This document shows positions 18,088-27,068 of a stretch of DNA of 64,000 bases, piece after piece. Location: positions 62,001-126,000 of the forward strand of contig CALKRN010000015.1 of assembly GCA_937989665.1 (NCBI GenBank). Reading direction: 5' to 3'. Made by a program: the position numbers and the translations under genes. Under the pieces are notes generated by a model. That model made no database searches and was not told the origin of the DNA. It was given only the letters and a program-made list of their open reading frames with translations. The stretch comes from an uncultured Desulfomicrobiaceae bacterium (GTDB taxonomy: Bacteria > Desulfobacterota > Desulfovibrionia > Desulfovibrionales > Desulfomicrobiaceae). Numbering within the stretch: the stretch's first letter is position 1; each line of letters begins with the position of its first letter.

Positions 18088-21000
18088 TCAGGCGAGTTTA
18101 ACGATTTTGACTCGACTTTGATAAAAGACGGCGCTTCCGCCAACAGTGTCCACCAGCCCGGTGTTCTCAAGGACCGGATCAAGGCGCATGGCTGCATTGG
18201 CATGGAATCCCCGAGCACGGCGTGGGTCTCCGGGTATGGAAACACCGTCGATAACCATGTCTCCAGCGCCATTGGCCCAGTGGCCAAAACCAAGAGGAAA
18301 GGCCACTACTCCCGGGCGCAGGCCTTGGATGACCTTGACCTTGCCATGAATAGGTTTGGTCTGCCCATGCCCAAGGTCCCACATGCCATCGGGATTTGTG
18401 GGCGAGATAATGGCCACGCGATCGCCAGTTCGGAGCCCCATACGGGCGGCATCCTCGGCAGCCATTTCGAGAAAGCCCTCAGGCAGCACGGCGTCCAACC
18501 AATAGTCCACGATCGTCCGGCTCTTGGTTTGGGTAATAGTTTTGTACGTAATGAGGGTGAAAGAGAATCCATTTTTTTCATCTTCGATACGATTCCCCAT
18601 GCAATCAATGGGGTTTGGAGTCCAATGCGCATGGGGAACATAGGGTTTGCCGGTCATGGAGTTTTTGGTTCGAGCAAGATTTTCCATGTAGATGCCGACC
18701 ATTTTTCCGTACTTATTGGCCAGTTGGTTGCCGTTGTAAGCCTTGGCGTATTCCTGGAACCGTCCACCGCGGTTGAGCACCGTGACGACATGGGGCCAGA
18801 GCTCGGGACCAACAATGGCTTTCCAGCGTTCGGGATGGAAGATCGTCTCGGGGAGATGGGCGCGGGCTTGGAGGAATATCCGTTCCTCTTCGGGTGAGGC
18901 AGGCGGGACTTTATCGGAGCCATCGGCTTTTTCTCCAAAAGCGATATTGGCCACCATTCGCAAATAAAGGTCTTCCATGCGGGTAAAGGAGGTCCCTTCT
19001 CCCCAGGCATTGGGCCCGAAATTGGGGAGGTTGAGGGCTTCAGCGAGGGCGAGGAGGGTGGACTCGAGGCAGATGGGCATCTTTTCGCCATAGGCCGTGA
19101 CCGTTTCGGTCATTGGGGCGGCAGCGGGCTGTCGGATAGGTGCCACCTTGCAACTCATGGAGGGATGAGAACCGGCGAATTCCCAGCGCTCAAGATAGGT
19201 GAGGTCTGGGAAGATGTAGTCAGCATACATACTTGTCTCGCCTACAGTAATGTCGGAGGCGATAAACAAGGGAATTTTCTTTGGATTTTTGAGGATCTCT
19301 ACTAGCTTATGCCCACCAGGCAAGGCATATACTGGCGTGCCCATGTAAAGAAATAGACACTTGATTTGGTAAGGGTACATGTCGCCAGCGCTGGGGATAA
19401 CTTCTTGATAGATATCGCTGGCAAAAGGATACCATACCCGCTTGGCAGGATAGCCTTCGAAGAGGGTCGTTTTGTCATAAGGTACGCCATGGCGGATAAT
19501 GGATATTCCCCAAGGGCTTATTTTGTTGGGACTTTTGGTCACCGGGAAGGGCATGCCCTCTTTGTCGCCGGTGGCATTATAGGTCGTGGCCTTGGTTAGC
19601 CCGCCTGCCCAGTCGTGGTTGCCGATGAGCACGTTGACCGTCATCCAGGTCAGCACATTGTAAAAGCCGATTGTGTGCTGCGATGCCCCGCGGTGGATAT
19701 CGGCGACAGCCCGCTTACCATAGCTGGTAAATTCTTGCGCGAGTTCAACAATCTCTGCCTCAGGAATCCCGCAGACCTGCGCCCACTCGCCAAGGGATCG
19801 AGAAAAGGCGGTTTCTTTGTAGATTTGCAGCACGCTCTTGACGTGCGTTCCACCGAGCTCGGTATCGACGAAAAGCTCGCCCGTGACGGCTTCGGACTCG
19901 CTATTGGGGTCAAAGAATTGCGGTGTATTGCCTCGGAGGGTGACAAAGGCGTCGAATTCCCAGGTCTGTTCAGGATGTTTTTTGGACGGCCGGGTCTCTT
20001 TGGGGTGTCCCAGGTCTGAACCACGGAGAAAGCGTCCTGGCGTCCCGTCGTCGTTGATGACCACCAGCCAGCAGGCCTGGGTCCAGGTGGGTTCGTTCGC
20101 GGCCTTGGCTGCGGCCTTGTTGGCATTCGCCAGATACCGAGCGTCATAGCGTTCCTGCTCGATAATCCAGCGGATCATGGCTTGGCCAAGGGCGCCAATG
20201 GCCTCTGGGACGATGGGAATCCATTTCCAGGCCCGACCAGCTGTTTTGGAGCAACGGGGGTCCACGACGGCGATTTTGCGACCGCCATCCACAATGCTCT
20301 GTGTCACCTTGCCGGCACGCATGGGAGGTCCATAGTTGGCCTCATAGGGGCTTGCTCCCACAAAGAGAATGAACTCGGCATTCCCGGTATCCGCCTGCCA
20401 ATAGAACTTGCTGCCATCGGTAAATTTCCCTTCCACAAATTGGTCGCTCATGGCCTTGCAGGTAAAATAGAGCGATCCTTGGCAGACGGTGGTATGTCCG
20501 TGGGTATTGATCGTCCCAAGACCGTCAGCGAAGAAGCGTTTGATGAGTTCGCCGCGTCCGCCTTTTTGGCGTCCCCAATAATAGCAAATTTGGTTGTTTT
20601 TAGGCCCAAGGTCCGGGTGGTTGGGATCAATGAGATATTTGAGATATTCGGCATATTTACTCTGAAACTCTTCTAGAGACATTTTTTTGTCGGCCACTTT
20701 TTTCGCATCTTCTGCCAACATTTTGTGGATTTTTGGATCACGGAGGGCCGCAAGTTCCGAGATCCCTTCCACATGTCCTTCGCCGAACAGATCCCCTCCA
20801 GCAATGATTTCTTGAATTGCTTGCTCAAATGGAATGGAAATCCATTTGTTCTCCCCTCGTTTTCCTGCTCTTTTTAGAACTTTGACAATACGATATGGAT
20901 CATATAGCGTTTGAATACCAGCAAAACCCTTGGGACACAGCGGCGCATCAATAGATGCGGCTTCTGTAATTGGCGTATTATAGGCAATTTGTGGGCATAG

Positions 21001-21297
21001 ATTCCATGGATTATACGGATTTCCATCGATTTTTGCGACTCGACCATCCTTAAATTTTACGGTTGTCCCACATTGGGTATTGCACTGTTGGCATACGGAA
21101 CGAATTTGGTGTTCTGGTCGCAGGAGGGTGTAGGCCCCTTCTCCTGGAATAGAGGTGGCGGAGGCTTCTTGGTCCATCCAGGAGCCGACGGTGCTGATGG
21201 CCGCCGCCGTACCGCCCAACAAAGCACAGGTCTTGAGAAAAGTCCGGCGATGGGGGCATTCTGGTTGTGTGTGGTTGGGAGTGTGAGGCTTAGACAT
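18088..21297 (-). CDS. ttrA: Tat-exported molybdopterin oxidoreductase, TtrA/SrdA-like catalytic subunit
   Basis: The 1069-residue catalytic subunit has a twin-arginine signal (HRRTFLKTCALLGG, residues 16-30). It carries an N-terminal [4Fe-4S] motif with Cys69, Cys72, Cys76 and probably Cys121, and a likely Mo-ligand Cys272 in THGHTTVCQGS. The length and the insert after VDPRCSKTAGRAWKW fit the tetrathionate reductase TtrA and selenate-type SrdA branch better than the shorter PhsA/PsrA group. The gene order FeS, NrfD, MopB is that of ttrBCA. The substrate is uncertain: tetrathionate, thiosulfate-like or Se/As oxyanions are possible. ATG 21297 follows GGAGGT and overlaps the upstream stop by eight bases. 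Confidence 0.78.
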   Translation of the reverse strand: MSKPHTPNHTQPECPHRRTFLKTCALLGGTAAAISTVGSWMDQEASATSIPGEGAYTLLRPEHQIRSVCQQCNTQCGTTVKFKDGRVAKIDGNPYNPWNLCPQIAYNTPITEAASIDAPLCPKGFAGIQTLYDPYRIVKVLKRAGKRGENKWISIPFEQAIQEIIAGGDLFGEGHVEGISELAALRDPKIHKMLAEDAKKVADKKMSLEEFQSKYAEYLKYLIDPNHPDLGPKNNQICYYWGRQKGGRGELIKRFFADGLGTINTHGHTTVCQGSLYFTCKAMSDQFVEGKFTDGSKFYWQADTGNAEFILFVGASPYEANYGPPMRAGKVTQSIVDGGRKIAVVDPRCSKTAGRAWKWIPIVPEAIGALGQAMIRWIIEQERYDARYLANANKAAAKAANEPTWTQACWLVVINDDGTPGRFLRGSDLGHPKETRPSKKHPEQTWEFDAFVTLRGNTPQFFDPNSESEAVTGELFVDTELGGTHVKSVLQIYKETAFSRSLGEWAQVCGIPEAEIVELAQEFTSYGKRAVADIHRGASQHTIGFYNVLTWMTVNVLIGNHDWAGGLTKATTYNATGDKEGMPFPVTKSPNKISPWGISIIRHGVPYDKTTLFEGYPAKRVWYPFASDIYQEVIPSAGDMYPYQIKCLFLYMGTPVYALPGGHKLVEILKNPKKIPLFIASDITVGETSMYADYIFPDLTYLERWEFAGSHPSMSCKVAPIRQPAAAPMTETVTAYGEKMPICLESTLLALAEALNLPNFGPNAWGEGTSFTRMEDLYLRMVANIAFGEKADGSDKVPPASPEEERIFLQARAHLPETIFHPERWKAIVGPELWPHVVTVLNRGGRFQEYAKAYNGNQLANKYGKMVGIYMENLARTKNSMTGKPYVPHAHWTPNPIDCMGNRIEDEKNGFSFTLITYKTITQTKSRTIVDYWLDAVLPEGFLEMAAEDAARMGLRTGDRVAIISPTNPDGMWDLGHGQTKPIHGKVKVIQGLRPGVVAFPLGFGHWANGAGDMVIDGVSIPGDPRRARGFHANAAMRLDPVLENTGLVDTVGGSAVFYQSRVKIVKLA

Positions 21298-22411
21298 GAG
21301 AACCTCCGTGGTGGAAGAGGCCAGGCAAGAGACGAGGACCAAGAGAAAGGGCGAGCATCGCCAGGGAGGCTACAAAAAGGACGATGAGCCATTCACCCAA
21401 GAGCGGCGTGTAGTGGACTGCGAGACGCTCATGGATAAAGGCATGGTCAAGCCCTATAAGCGGGGGCACGCTCTGAGGCGGGATAACGAAGATCCATCGC
21501 GTGGCTAAAAATGAGATCATGACGCAAAGACTTCCCCATGCTGCCATGGCCGCGCTGCGGCGCAAGATAAAGAAGATGGGGAGGATAATTCCTACCCCTC
21601 CGTGGAGCGCCCAAAATACCCAGGCATCCCGTCCGAAAAGGATAGCCCACAAGGCTTGATGGTTCGCCGAGTCCCCGGCGTTGATGATGGTAATACCCAT
21701 TAGGAATTCTAAAAGGACAAGCAGGAGGATAAGAGCAAGCACCCCATAGCCAACCCCAATGGTTAGCCTCGGTGCATAATTAAAGGCCCAGGAAAGGAAG
21801 CACATCAAGGCTGTACCTGCCATAAGGGCTGCAACGATAAAGTAAAAAGGAACTAATGGCCCCCCCCAAATGGGGAGATAGGTGAGTGTCCCAAATATAT
21901 ATCCATTTGTTCCATAAAAAAGTAAGGCGATTGGTATGCTAGCATAGGTCAACAACCGAATATGATTTTCGTTTTGTTTGAGAATAGCCCAAATTTTAAG
22001 AAAATAGACAAGCAACAGGGCATTGAAAAAGACAAACATCCATGCCATAGGAGAAGTAAACGCTGGGGAAGTTAAGAAGCGATACATCCGCTCCATGTGG
22101 CCTAAGTCCAGCGCAATGGCTAATCCGGCGCATAGTTCCGTTACAACAACGGTCCAGGCCACCATTCCCGCGAGAGGTTCGTACTCATGCTTTTCAAATA
22201 CCGTTGTGGCGAGGGCCAAGGGGAGACCACCAGCAGAAAAGCCGAGAAAAGTAAGATAAAGAGCTACGCCGAGTCCCCAGGGGACATACGAAGTAAGTCC
22301 CGTGGCGTGCGTGCCGTAAAGAAGGGCCTCCATGATGCCCCAGGCGCCAAGGACGAGACCTCCAACAGCGACAATGACAACGATTCGGTTGGGTGCAACG
22401 GCAGCGGCCAT
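21290..22411 (-). CDS. ttrC: NrfD/TtrC-like membrane quinol-oxidising subunit
   Basis: The 373-residue hydrophobic protein has about nine membrane helices (for example RIVVIVAVGGLVLGAWGIMEALLYG and the GLGVALYLTFLGFSAGGLPLALAT stretch), the profile of NrfD-family quinone-interacting subunits. It would anchor the periplasmic catalytic and FeS subunits and exchange electrons with menaquinol. It starts 12 bases after the FeS gene and its stop overlaps the catalytic gene. The middle (about 21650-22100) is AT-richer than the flanks. Confidence 0.82.
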   Translation of the reverse strand: MAAAVAPNRIVVIVAVGGLVLGAWGIMEALLYGTHATGLTSYVPWGLGVALYLTFLGFSAGGLPLALATTVFEKHEYEPLAGMVAWTVVVTELCAGLAIALDLGHMERMYRFLTSPAFTSPMAWMFVFFNALLLVYFLKIWAILKQNENHIRLLTYASIPIALLFYGTNGYIFGTLTYLPIWGGPLVPFYFIVAALMAGTALMCFLSWAFNYAPRLTIGVGYGVLALILLLVLLEFLMGITIINAGDSANHQALWAILFGRDAWVFWALHGGVGIILPIFFILRRSAAMAAWGSLCVMISFLATRWIFVIPPQSVPPLIGLDHAFIHERLAVHYTPLLGEWLIVLFVASLAMLALSLGPRLLPGLFHHGGSHV

Positions 22412-22423
22412 GAGTCGCCCTCC

Positions 22424-23182
22424 TTAAGACAGATAATAGACGTGGGGATCCGTGCCGAGATGCTCCTTGAGACGCGTCGTTCGCGCCGAACCTACGAGGC
22501 GATGCACGAGCGCCTTGGGGTCATTGATGTTGCCAAAAAAGGTGGCGCGTCCAATGCAAGACGTCACACATGAGGGGAGCTGCCCGTTGTGGACGCGATG
22601 GAGGCAAAAGTGGCATTTGCGGGCATTGCCCACAGGTGACGCACGGCGTCGATCTCCCCAATCTTTATCATATTCTGGGGCCGTTTTTCGTGCATAGCCC
22701 CGCTCTATTTGGTTTCTTCCCACTAGGGTCCCTGGCAACTCCGGTGTCCCGTTTGCGTAGTTTTCGCCAAAGTCCGAAGTCCGTGCTCCATATGGACAGG
22801 CCTTGAGGCAAAAACGACATCCGATACATTTCGTATAGTCGATGACGACTGTTCCTTCATCATCTTTCCATGTGGCATGAACAGGACACACCGGGACACA
22901 AGGAGGATTTTGACAATGCATACACGGTCTTGGAAGGAATCTTCTTCCTACATTGGGATATTTCCCTACTTCTTCCTCAATGACGGGACGGTAAACGACT
23001 CCCGGCGGGAGATTGTTTTCGGTAGCACAGGCAAGCGTGCACGCATGGCAGCCGATACACTTGCTCAAGTCGATCACCATGACCCACGTGGGAGGAATTT
23101 GTTCCCTCCTGGTCCTCGCTAAATCGCGGTGCATGGTGATGAGGGGGTCTTCTTTGGGAAGGGAGAGAGAGAGCTGGAGCAT
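22424..23182 (-). CDS. ttrB: TtrB-like four-cluster [4Fe-4S] electron transfer subunit
   Basis: The 252-residue protein carries the four Cys groups of the DmsB/PsrB/TtrB family: CIGCHACTLAC, CMHCQNPPCVPVCP, CIGCRFCLKACP and CHFCLHRVHNGQLPSCVTSC. It would wire the NrfD subunit to the molybdopterin subunit. It lacks its own Tat signal and is probably exported with the catalytic subunit. ATG 23182 follows AAGGAGG; the open frame continues upstream to 23221 without a site. It is the first gene of the ttr-like operon; its promoter lies in the 175-bp gap shared with the divergent arsR-type gene. Confidence 0.85.
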   Translation of the reverse strand: MLQLSLSLPKEDPLITMHRDLARTRREQIPPTWVMVIDLSKCIGCHACTLACATENNLPPGVVYRPVIEEEVGKYPNVGRRFLPRPCMHCQNPPCVPVCPVHATWKDDEGTVVIDYTKCIGCRFCLKACPYGARTSDFGENYANGTPELPGTLVGRNQIERGYARKTAPEYDKDWGDRRRASPVGNARKCHFCLHRVHNGQLPSCVTSCIGRATFFGNINDPKALVHRLVGSARTTRLKEHLGTDPHVYYLS

Positions 23183-23300
23183 AGATCCTCCTTGGGCAAG
23201 AAGGGAGAGAAACAGTTTCATTCTTTATCAAGAAACGATGCAATGTCAATGAGGAGTCTCCTTCAAAGCTTGGGCAGGTGCAAATATCACACGATTTTTC

Positions 23301-23342
23301 TTGACGGGATGGTCCTAGGCCATTATTTGGCTAAATCGCCAA
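23301..23342 (+). promoter_or_regulatory. Candidate promoter with ArsR-type operator
   Basis: A -35-like TTGACG (23301-23306) and a weak -10-like TATTTG (23324-23329) are 17 bases apart. An inverted repeat TTGGC-N6-GCCAA (23327-23331 with 23338-23342) overlaps the -10, 15 bases before the regulator's start codon. This is the usual layout for autorepression by an ArsR/SmtB protein. Confidence 0.45.
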
Positions 23343-23357
23343 TAGTTGGAGGGCGGT

Positions 23358-23699
23358 ATGAAAGACGACGAAACCTACCGGCAGCGAGCCGAAATTCTGA
23401 AGGCCTTGGCCCACCCTACCCGGCTGTGGATGGTGGATCGCTTGGCCCAGGGCGAGGAGTGTGTGTGCCAGTTTGTGGAGGCGGCTGGTGTAGATTTTTC
23501 TACTATTTCGAAGCATTTAGCTGTTCTTAAGCGGGTGGGGATCGTAGAGGATGAACGGCGGGGCAAGCAGGTGTTTTACCGTTTGCAGGCACCGTGTGTC
23601 GTAGGTTTTTTTCATTGTGTAGATGCCGTGTTGCGGGAAGAAACAACTTCAGAATGTGCGCTATGTCAACAACGAGAGGAAACCAATGAATTGGCGTGA
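23358..23699 (+). CDS. ArsR/SmtB family transcriptional repressor
   Basis: The 113-residue protein has the ArsR winged-helix layout: LKALAHPTRLWMVDRLAQGEECVCQF, a recognition helix in FSTISKHLAVLKRVGIVEDERR and a wing ending in VFYRL. The Cys-x-Cys in ECVCQF matches the alpha-3 metal or arsenite site of ArsR/CadC relatives. Two more Cys lie near the C terminus (CALCQ). ATG 23358 follows GGAGG. It overlaps the permease start by 14 bases and presumably represses the operon unless a thiophilic metal or metalloid binds. Confidence 0.88.
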   Translation: MKDDETYRQRAEILKALAHPTRLWMVDRLAQGEECVCQFVEAAGVDFSTISKHLAVLKRVGIVEDERRGKQVFYRLQAPCVVGFFHCVDAVLREETTSECALCQQREETNELA

Positions 23700-24987
23700 A
23701 GAATGGAAGATATTAATACTTATGGTCGGCATATTTCTCGTCTGCTGGTATATTCCCGTTGGCTCGCCAAGATTTGACACTGCAGTGCTCGAGGCCTTTC
23801 ATCTCGTCAAATGGTACGCGCAGGAGCATGTCTTGCTCTGTCTCGTGCCTGCTTTTTTTATCGCGGGGGCCATTGGCGTGTTTGTCAGCCAGGCAGCGGT
23901 GATGCGTTATTTGGGCGCTGGTGCGAAGAAGGCCCTCGCGTATGGTGTGGCCTCGGTGTCGGGAACAGTGCTGGCAGTCTGTTCCTGTACGGTGCTTCCT
24001 CTTTTTGCCGGCATCTATCGCATGGGGGCTGGCTTGGGGCCGGCGTGCGCTTTTTTGTATTCTGGTCCGGCCATCAATGTCCTCGCTATTGTGCTCACGG
24101 CTCGGATCTTGGGTCCGGACTTGGGTGTGGCACGGGCCGTGGGAGCCGTGGCTTTTAGTCTGGTGGTGGGCATTGCGATGGCGTTTTTTTTTCGTCGAGA
24201 TGAATGCCAGCGTCTCGCCGCGCAGCCCGTTATGGGCGAGGAGGTCCCGGCCCGGCCGTTGTGGCAGACGGCCATCTATTTTGCACTTATGGTCGCCATC
24301 TTGGTGTTTGCCAATTGGGGCCGACCGCAAGAAGAGGGCGGCCTGTGGGCAGCCCTTTTTGCAGCCAAGTGGTGGCTGACTTCGGGAGCGGCGTTGGGGC
24401 TGGCAGCAGTGCTTGTGGCCTGGCTAGGGGCGTCGTGGTGGAAGGTGGGCGTGAGCGTCCTTGTGACCGCGGTCTTGGCCCTCTTTTTCCCCCGTGAGCC
24501 TGTGGTGGCCTTTACTGCCGGGACTATCGGATTGTCGTGGGTGACAAGTACGGACCCGGGTGAAGGAGGGGCTTGGTTTTCGGCCTCCTGGACCTTTGCC
24601 AAGCAGATCCTGCCGCTCCTTTTGGGTGGTGTGCTCGTGGCAGGCTTTCTCTTGGGTCGGGTGGGACACGAAGGGATTATCCCCTCGGGATGGGTCGCCG
24701 GATTTGTCGGCGGGAACTCCCTGGGGGCCAATTTCTTCGCCTCGGTTGTTGGGGCCTTTATGTATTTTGCGACGCTGACGGAAGTGCCGATTGTCCAAGG
24801 ACTGCTTGGTGCGGGCATGGGGAAGGGGCCGGCCTTGGCGCTCCTTTTGGCCGGACCGGCCTTGAGTTTGCCGAATATGCTGGTCATCAACAGCATCATG
24901 GGGGCGCGCAAGACGATTGTTTTCGTGTCCCTGGTCGTGGCCATGGCCACAGTGACCGGATGGGTCTTTGGCGCAGTATGGGGATAG
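23686..24987 (+). CDS. DUF318/ArsP-like permease
   Basis: The 433-residue protein has around ten membrane helices. A conserved segment (VCSCTVLPLFAGIYRMGAGLGPACAFLYSG) contains a Cys-Ser-Cys, and a similar Gly-rich segment lies in the second half (LLAGPALSLPNMLVINSI). This is the YraQ/DUF318 permease family, which includes ArsP, an organoarsenical exporter. With an ArsR regulator in front and redox proteins behind, export of a thiol-reactive metal or metalloid species is likely, but the substrate is unknown. ATG 23686 follows GAGAGG and lies inside the end of the regulator gene. Confidence 0.82.
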   Translation: MNWREEWKILILMVGIFLVCWYIPVGSPRFDTAVLEAFHLVKWYAQEHVLLCLVPAFFIAGAIGVFVSQAAVMRYLGAGAKKALAYGVASVSGTVLAVCSCTVLPLFAGIYRMGAGLGPACAFLYSGPAINVLAIVLTARILGPDLGVARAVGAVAFSLVVGIAMAFFFRRDECQRLAAQPVMGEEVPARPLWQTAIYFALMVAILVFANWGRPQEEGGLWAALFAAKWWLTSGAALGLAAVLVAWLGASWWKVGVSVLVTAVLALFFPREPVVAFTAGTIGLSWVTSTDPGEGGAWFSASWTFAKQILPLLLGGVLVAGFLLGRVGHEGIIPSGWVAGFVGGNSLGANFFASVVGAFMYFATLTEVPIVQGLLGAGMGKGPALALLLAGPALSLPNMLVINSIMGARKTIVFVSLVVAMATVTGWVFGAVWG

Positions 24988-25013
24988 AACATGAAATGAT
25001 AAGGAGTATGCTG

Positions 25014-25265
25014 ATGGTAACGATGCAAATCCTTGGAACGGGGTGCCCGAAGTGTACAAAGTTGATGGAAGTAGCAAAGGCTGCTGCCGAGGCTTTAGGG
25101 CTGGAGTATCAGCTGGAGAAAATTAGTGACATCAACAAGATTATGTCCTTCGGAGTGATGATGACCCCTGGGCTGGTGGTCAATGGAAAGGTGCTTATGG
25201 TGGGGAAGGTCCCCGGATTGGAAGAAATGAAAACCGTACTCCAAAAGGAGATTCACCATGGCTAA
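25014..25265 (+). CDS. Small redox-active thioredoxin-fold protein (CPKC)
   Basis: The 83-residue protein starts with MQILGTGCPKCTKL and contains the cis-Pro region MTPGLVVNGKVLMVGKVP, typical of the mini-thioredoxin or redox-active disulfide protein 2 family. It should reduce or relay a disulfide, possibly for the permease or the DGC protein. AAGGAG lies seven bases before ATG 25014; ATG 25008 and ATG 25023 are in-frame alternatives. It overlaps the next gene by eight bases. Confidence 0.85.
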   Translation: MVTMQILGTGCPKCTKLMEVAKAAAEALGLEYQLEKISDINKIMSFGVMMTPGLVVNGKVLMVGKVPGLEEMKTVLQKEIHHG

Positions 25266-25632
25266 TCCGTGCTGTGCGTGCCAGGGGGCCCCGACGCTTC
25301 TTTTTGCCTGTTCGGGGGGCGCAGATGTCGGGGCTGTGGTGGATGCCGTGGCGCGCAAATTGGCCCGTGAAGGCAAAGGTCGGATGTACTGCCTAGCGGG
25401 CATTGGTGGTCGGGTAAGTGGCATCATGGCCACCACCGAGGCAGCAAAGAAGGTCCTGGTCTTGGATGGCTGCCCCTTGGAGTGTGCTAAAAAGACCCTC
25501 GAGGCCGCAGGTTTTTCCTCCTTTATACATCTCCAGCTTGAGGAACTGGGGTTGCGCAAAGGAGAGACTCCGGCCACCGAAGAGACTATCGCCATGGTGG
25601 CGGAAGCTGCTGCTGCCCGCATGGGGTGCTGA
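25258..25632 (+). CDS. DGC-domain putative zinc-binding protein
   Basis: The 124-residue protein has the Asp-Gly-Cys signature in VLVLDGCPLECAKK, N-terminal Cys residues (NPCCAC), FACSGGADVG and a terminal Cys. These fit the DGC family of predicted zinc or metal-binding proteins, whose role is not established. Repeated association with DUF318 permeases and small thioredoxins is known for such genes and suits thiol or metalloid handling. Confidence 0.8.
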   Translation: MANPCCACQGAPTLLFACSGGADVGAVVDAVARKLAREGKGRMYCLAGIGGRVSGIMATTEAAKKVLVLDGCPLECAKKTLEAAGFSSFIHLQLEELGLRKGETPATEETIAMVAEAAAARMGC

Positions 25633-25638
25633 CGACCT

Positions 25639-26415
25639 ATGCTTGTCTGGGACATGGAGCCTATTGCCGTGACCATTGGGCCTGTGGCCATTCGTTGGTA
25701 TGGGGTCCTATTTGCCCTTGCCTTTGTGACGGGGTACCAGCTGATGGCGTTGATGAGCCGTCTCGAGGGGCGGGACCCCGCCTCTCTGGAGCGGCTTTTC
25801 GTGGCGGCAGTGCTCGGTACCGTCGTCGGCGCGCGGCTTGGCCATTGTCTCTTTTACGATCCAGGGTGGTACCTTGCCCATCCGCTAGATATCGTTAAGA
25901 TTTGGGAAGGGGGGCTTGCGAGCCATGGTGGCGCTGTGGGGTTGATCGCAGGTGTTGGTGTGGCCCGCTGGCGAGACCCGACAGTGGACGTCCGCTGGAT
26001 ACTCCACCGCCTCCCTATTCCCGCCGCTGTGGGAGGGGCGTGCATTCGGCTCGGGAATTTCTGTAACTCGGAGATCGTCGGGATACCGGCCCAGGTCCCA
26101 TGGGCCGTGATCTTTGTGCGGTTGGACCCCATGCCGCGTCATCCCGTGCAGCTTTACGAGGCAGGGAGCTATGCGGCAGTCGCGATGCTTCTTGGATTTA
26201 TCTATTGGCGTTACCCGCGGCATCGAGACGTTTTGTTGGGGTTGTTTTTGGTGCTTGTTTTTGGATCGCGCATTGTCTGGGAGATGTTCAAAGCCCCGCA
26301 ATCAGCGTGGGATGCGACGAGCGTGTGGAGCACCGGGCAATTGCTGAGTGTGCCTTTTGTCCTGGTGGGAATTGGATTGGTAATTGGACAGGCCCGGGGG
26401 TGGCTGCGTCGGTGA
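25639..26415 (+). CDS. lgt: Prolipoprotein diacylglyceryl transferase
   Basis: The 258-residue membrane enzyme transfers diacylglycerol from phosphatidylglycerol to the lipobox Cys of prolipoproteins. Key motifs are present: the His in GGLASHGGAVG, IRLGNFCNSEIVG with the conserved Arg and Asn, HPVQLYE, and the late Arg-Glu pair in SRIVWEMFKAPQ. It begins only six bases after the DGC gene, so it seems to be expressed within the ArsR-led operon unless an internal promoter exists. ATG 25639 is used; ATG 25654 would also preserve all motifs. Confidence 0.92.
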   Translation: MLVWDMEPIAVTIGPVAIRWYGVLFALAFVTGYQLMALMSRLEGRDPASLERLFVAAVLGTVVGARLGHCLFYDPGWYLAHPLDIVKIWEGGLASHGGAVGLIAGVGVARWRDPTVDVRWILHRLPIPAAVGGACIRLGNFCNSEIVGIPAQVPWAVIFVRLDPMPRHPVQLYEAGSYAAVAMLLGFIYWRYPRHRDVLLGLFLVLVFGSRIVWEMFKAPQSAWDATSVWSTGQLLSVPFVLVGIGLVIGQARGWLRR

Positions 26416-26477
26416 ACGTACGTCGGTCGGGTGCGAGTCGTTAGGCAAACCCCGTGGTGCAGTGCGAGGAGGTTGGC

Positions 26478-27068
26478 ATGAAACAGGGTCCTGAGGTCCC
26501 CATGGCCCACGTCGTTGTCCCCAGGACGCTCGCCCCTGCCTTTGCGGGCTTATTGCGTCAGGGGATTGGGGTATGGCTCCCTGCCCCAAAGCCAGTACGG
26601 GATTTTCTTGTGGAGGAGGTTGGTCTTGAGCTGGGGTATGCCACCCATGAAATCCCTGGGCTGTTTCTCAACGGTGTAGCCGTAGACGATTGGGAAAACA
26701 CGCTGGTCGCGCCAGGAGACGAAGTGGCGTTAAGTGGTACGATGCCAGGTTTGGCGGGGATTGCGTTGCGCCGACAAAGCCCGTTGCGCAGCTTTCGCTC
26801 CGACCTCACCGTGCCGTTTCGCTCCGCAGCCGCTGTGGCGGGTATGGTAACTCTGCGTCCGTTCAACTTTGTTGCCCAGCAGGCCGTCCAACCGCTTCTT
26901 GCCCGCGGGGTGTATGTGTCGGGTGCGGAGCTGGCGCGGTATGTGGAAGCGCGGGCCGACGAGCTCGGTGCCTGTCGGCTCATGGGGGGAGAGGGATGTT
27001 TGGAGGATGCCATGGCGTGCTGGCGGCAGGTCGAGGTCGTGCATTTGCAGGTAGTCTGGGAAGAATGA
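26478..27068 (+). CDS. Unknown protein with MoaD/ThiS-like segment
   Basis: The 196-residue soluble protein has no recognised family. The middle (LGYATHEIPGLFLNGVAVDDWENTLVAPGDEVALSG) resembles the end of a beta-grasp fold: a VNG-x-x-VDD strand followed by a G-D-x-V-A-L strand. The normal Gly-Gly tail is absent; the sequence runs on for about 100 residues. ATG 26478 follows GAGGAGG. Its stop overlaps the rlpA start (ATGA), so the pair is probably one transcript. Confidence 0.6.
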   Translation: MKQGPEVPMAHVVVPRTLAPAFAGLLRQGIGVWLPAPKPVRDFLVEEVGLELGYATHEIPGLFLNGVAVDDWENTLVAPGDEVALSGTMPGLAGIALRRQSPLRSFRSDLTVPFRSAAAVAGMVTLRPFNFVAQQAVQPLLARGVYVSGAELARYVEARADELGACRLMGGEGCLEDAMACWRQVEVVHLQVVWEE

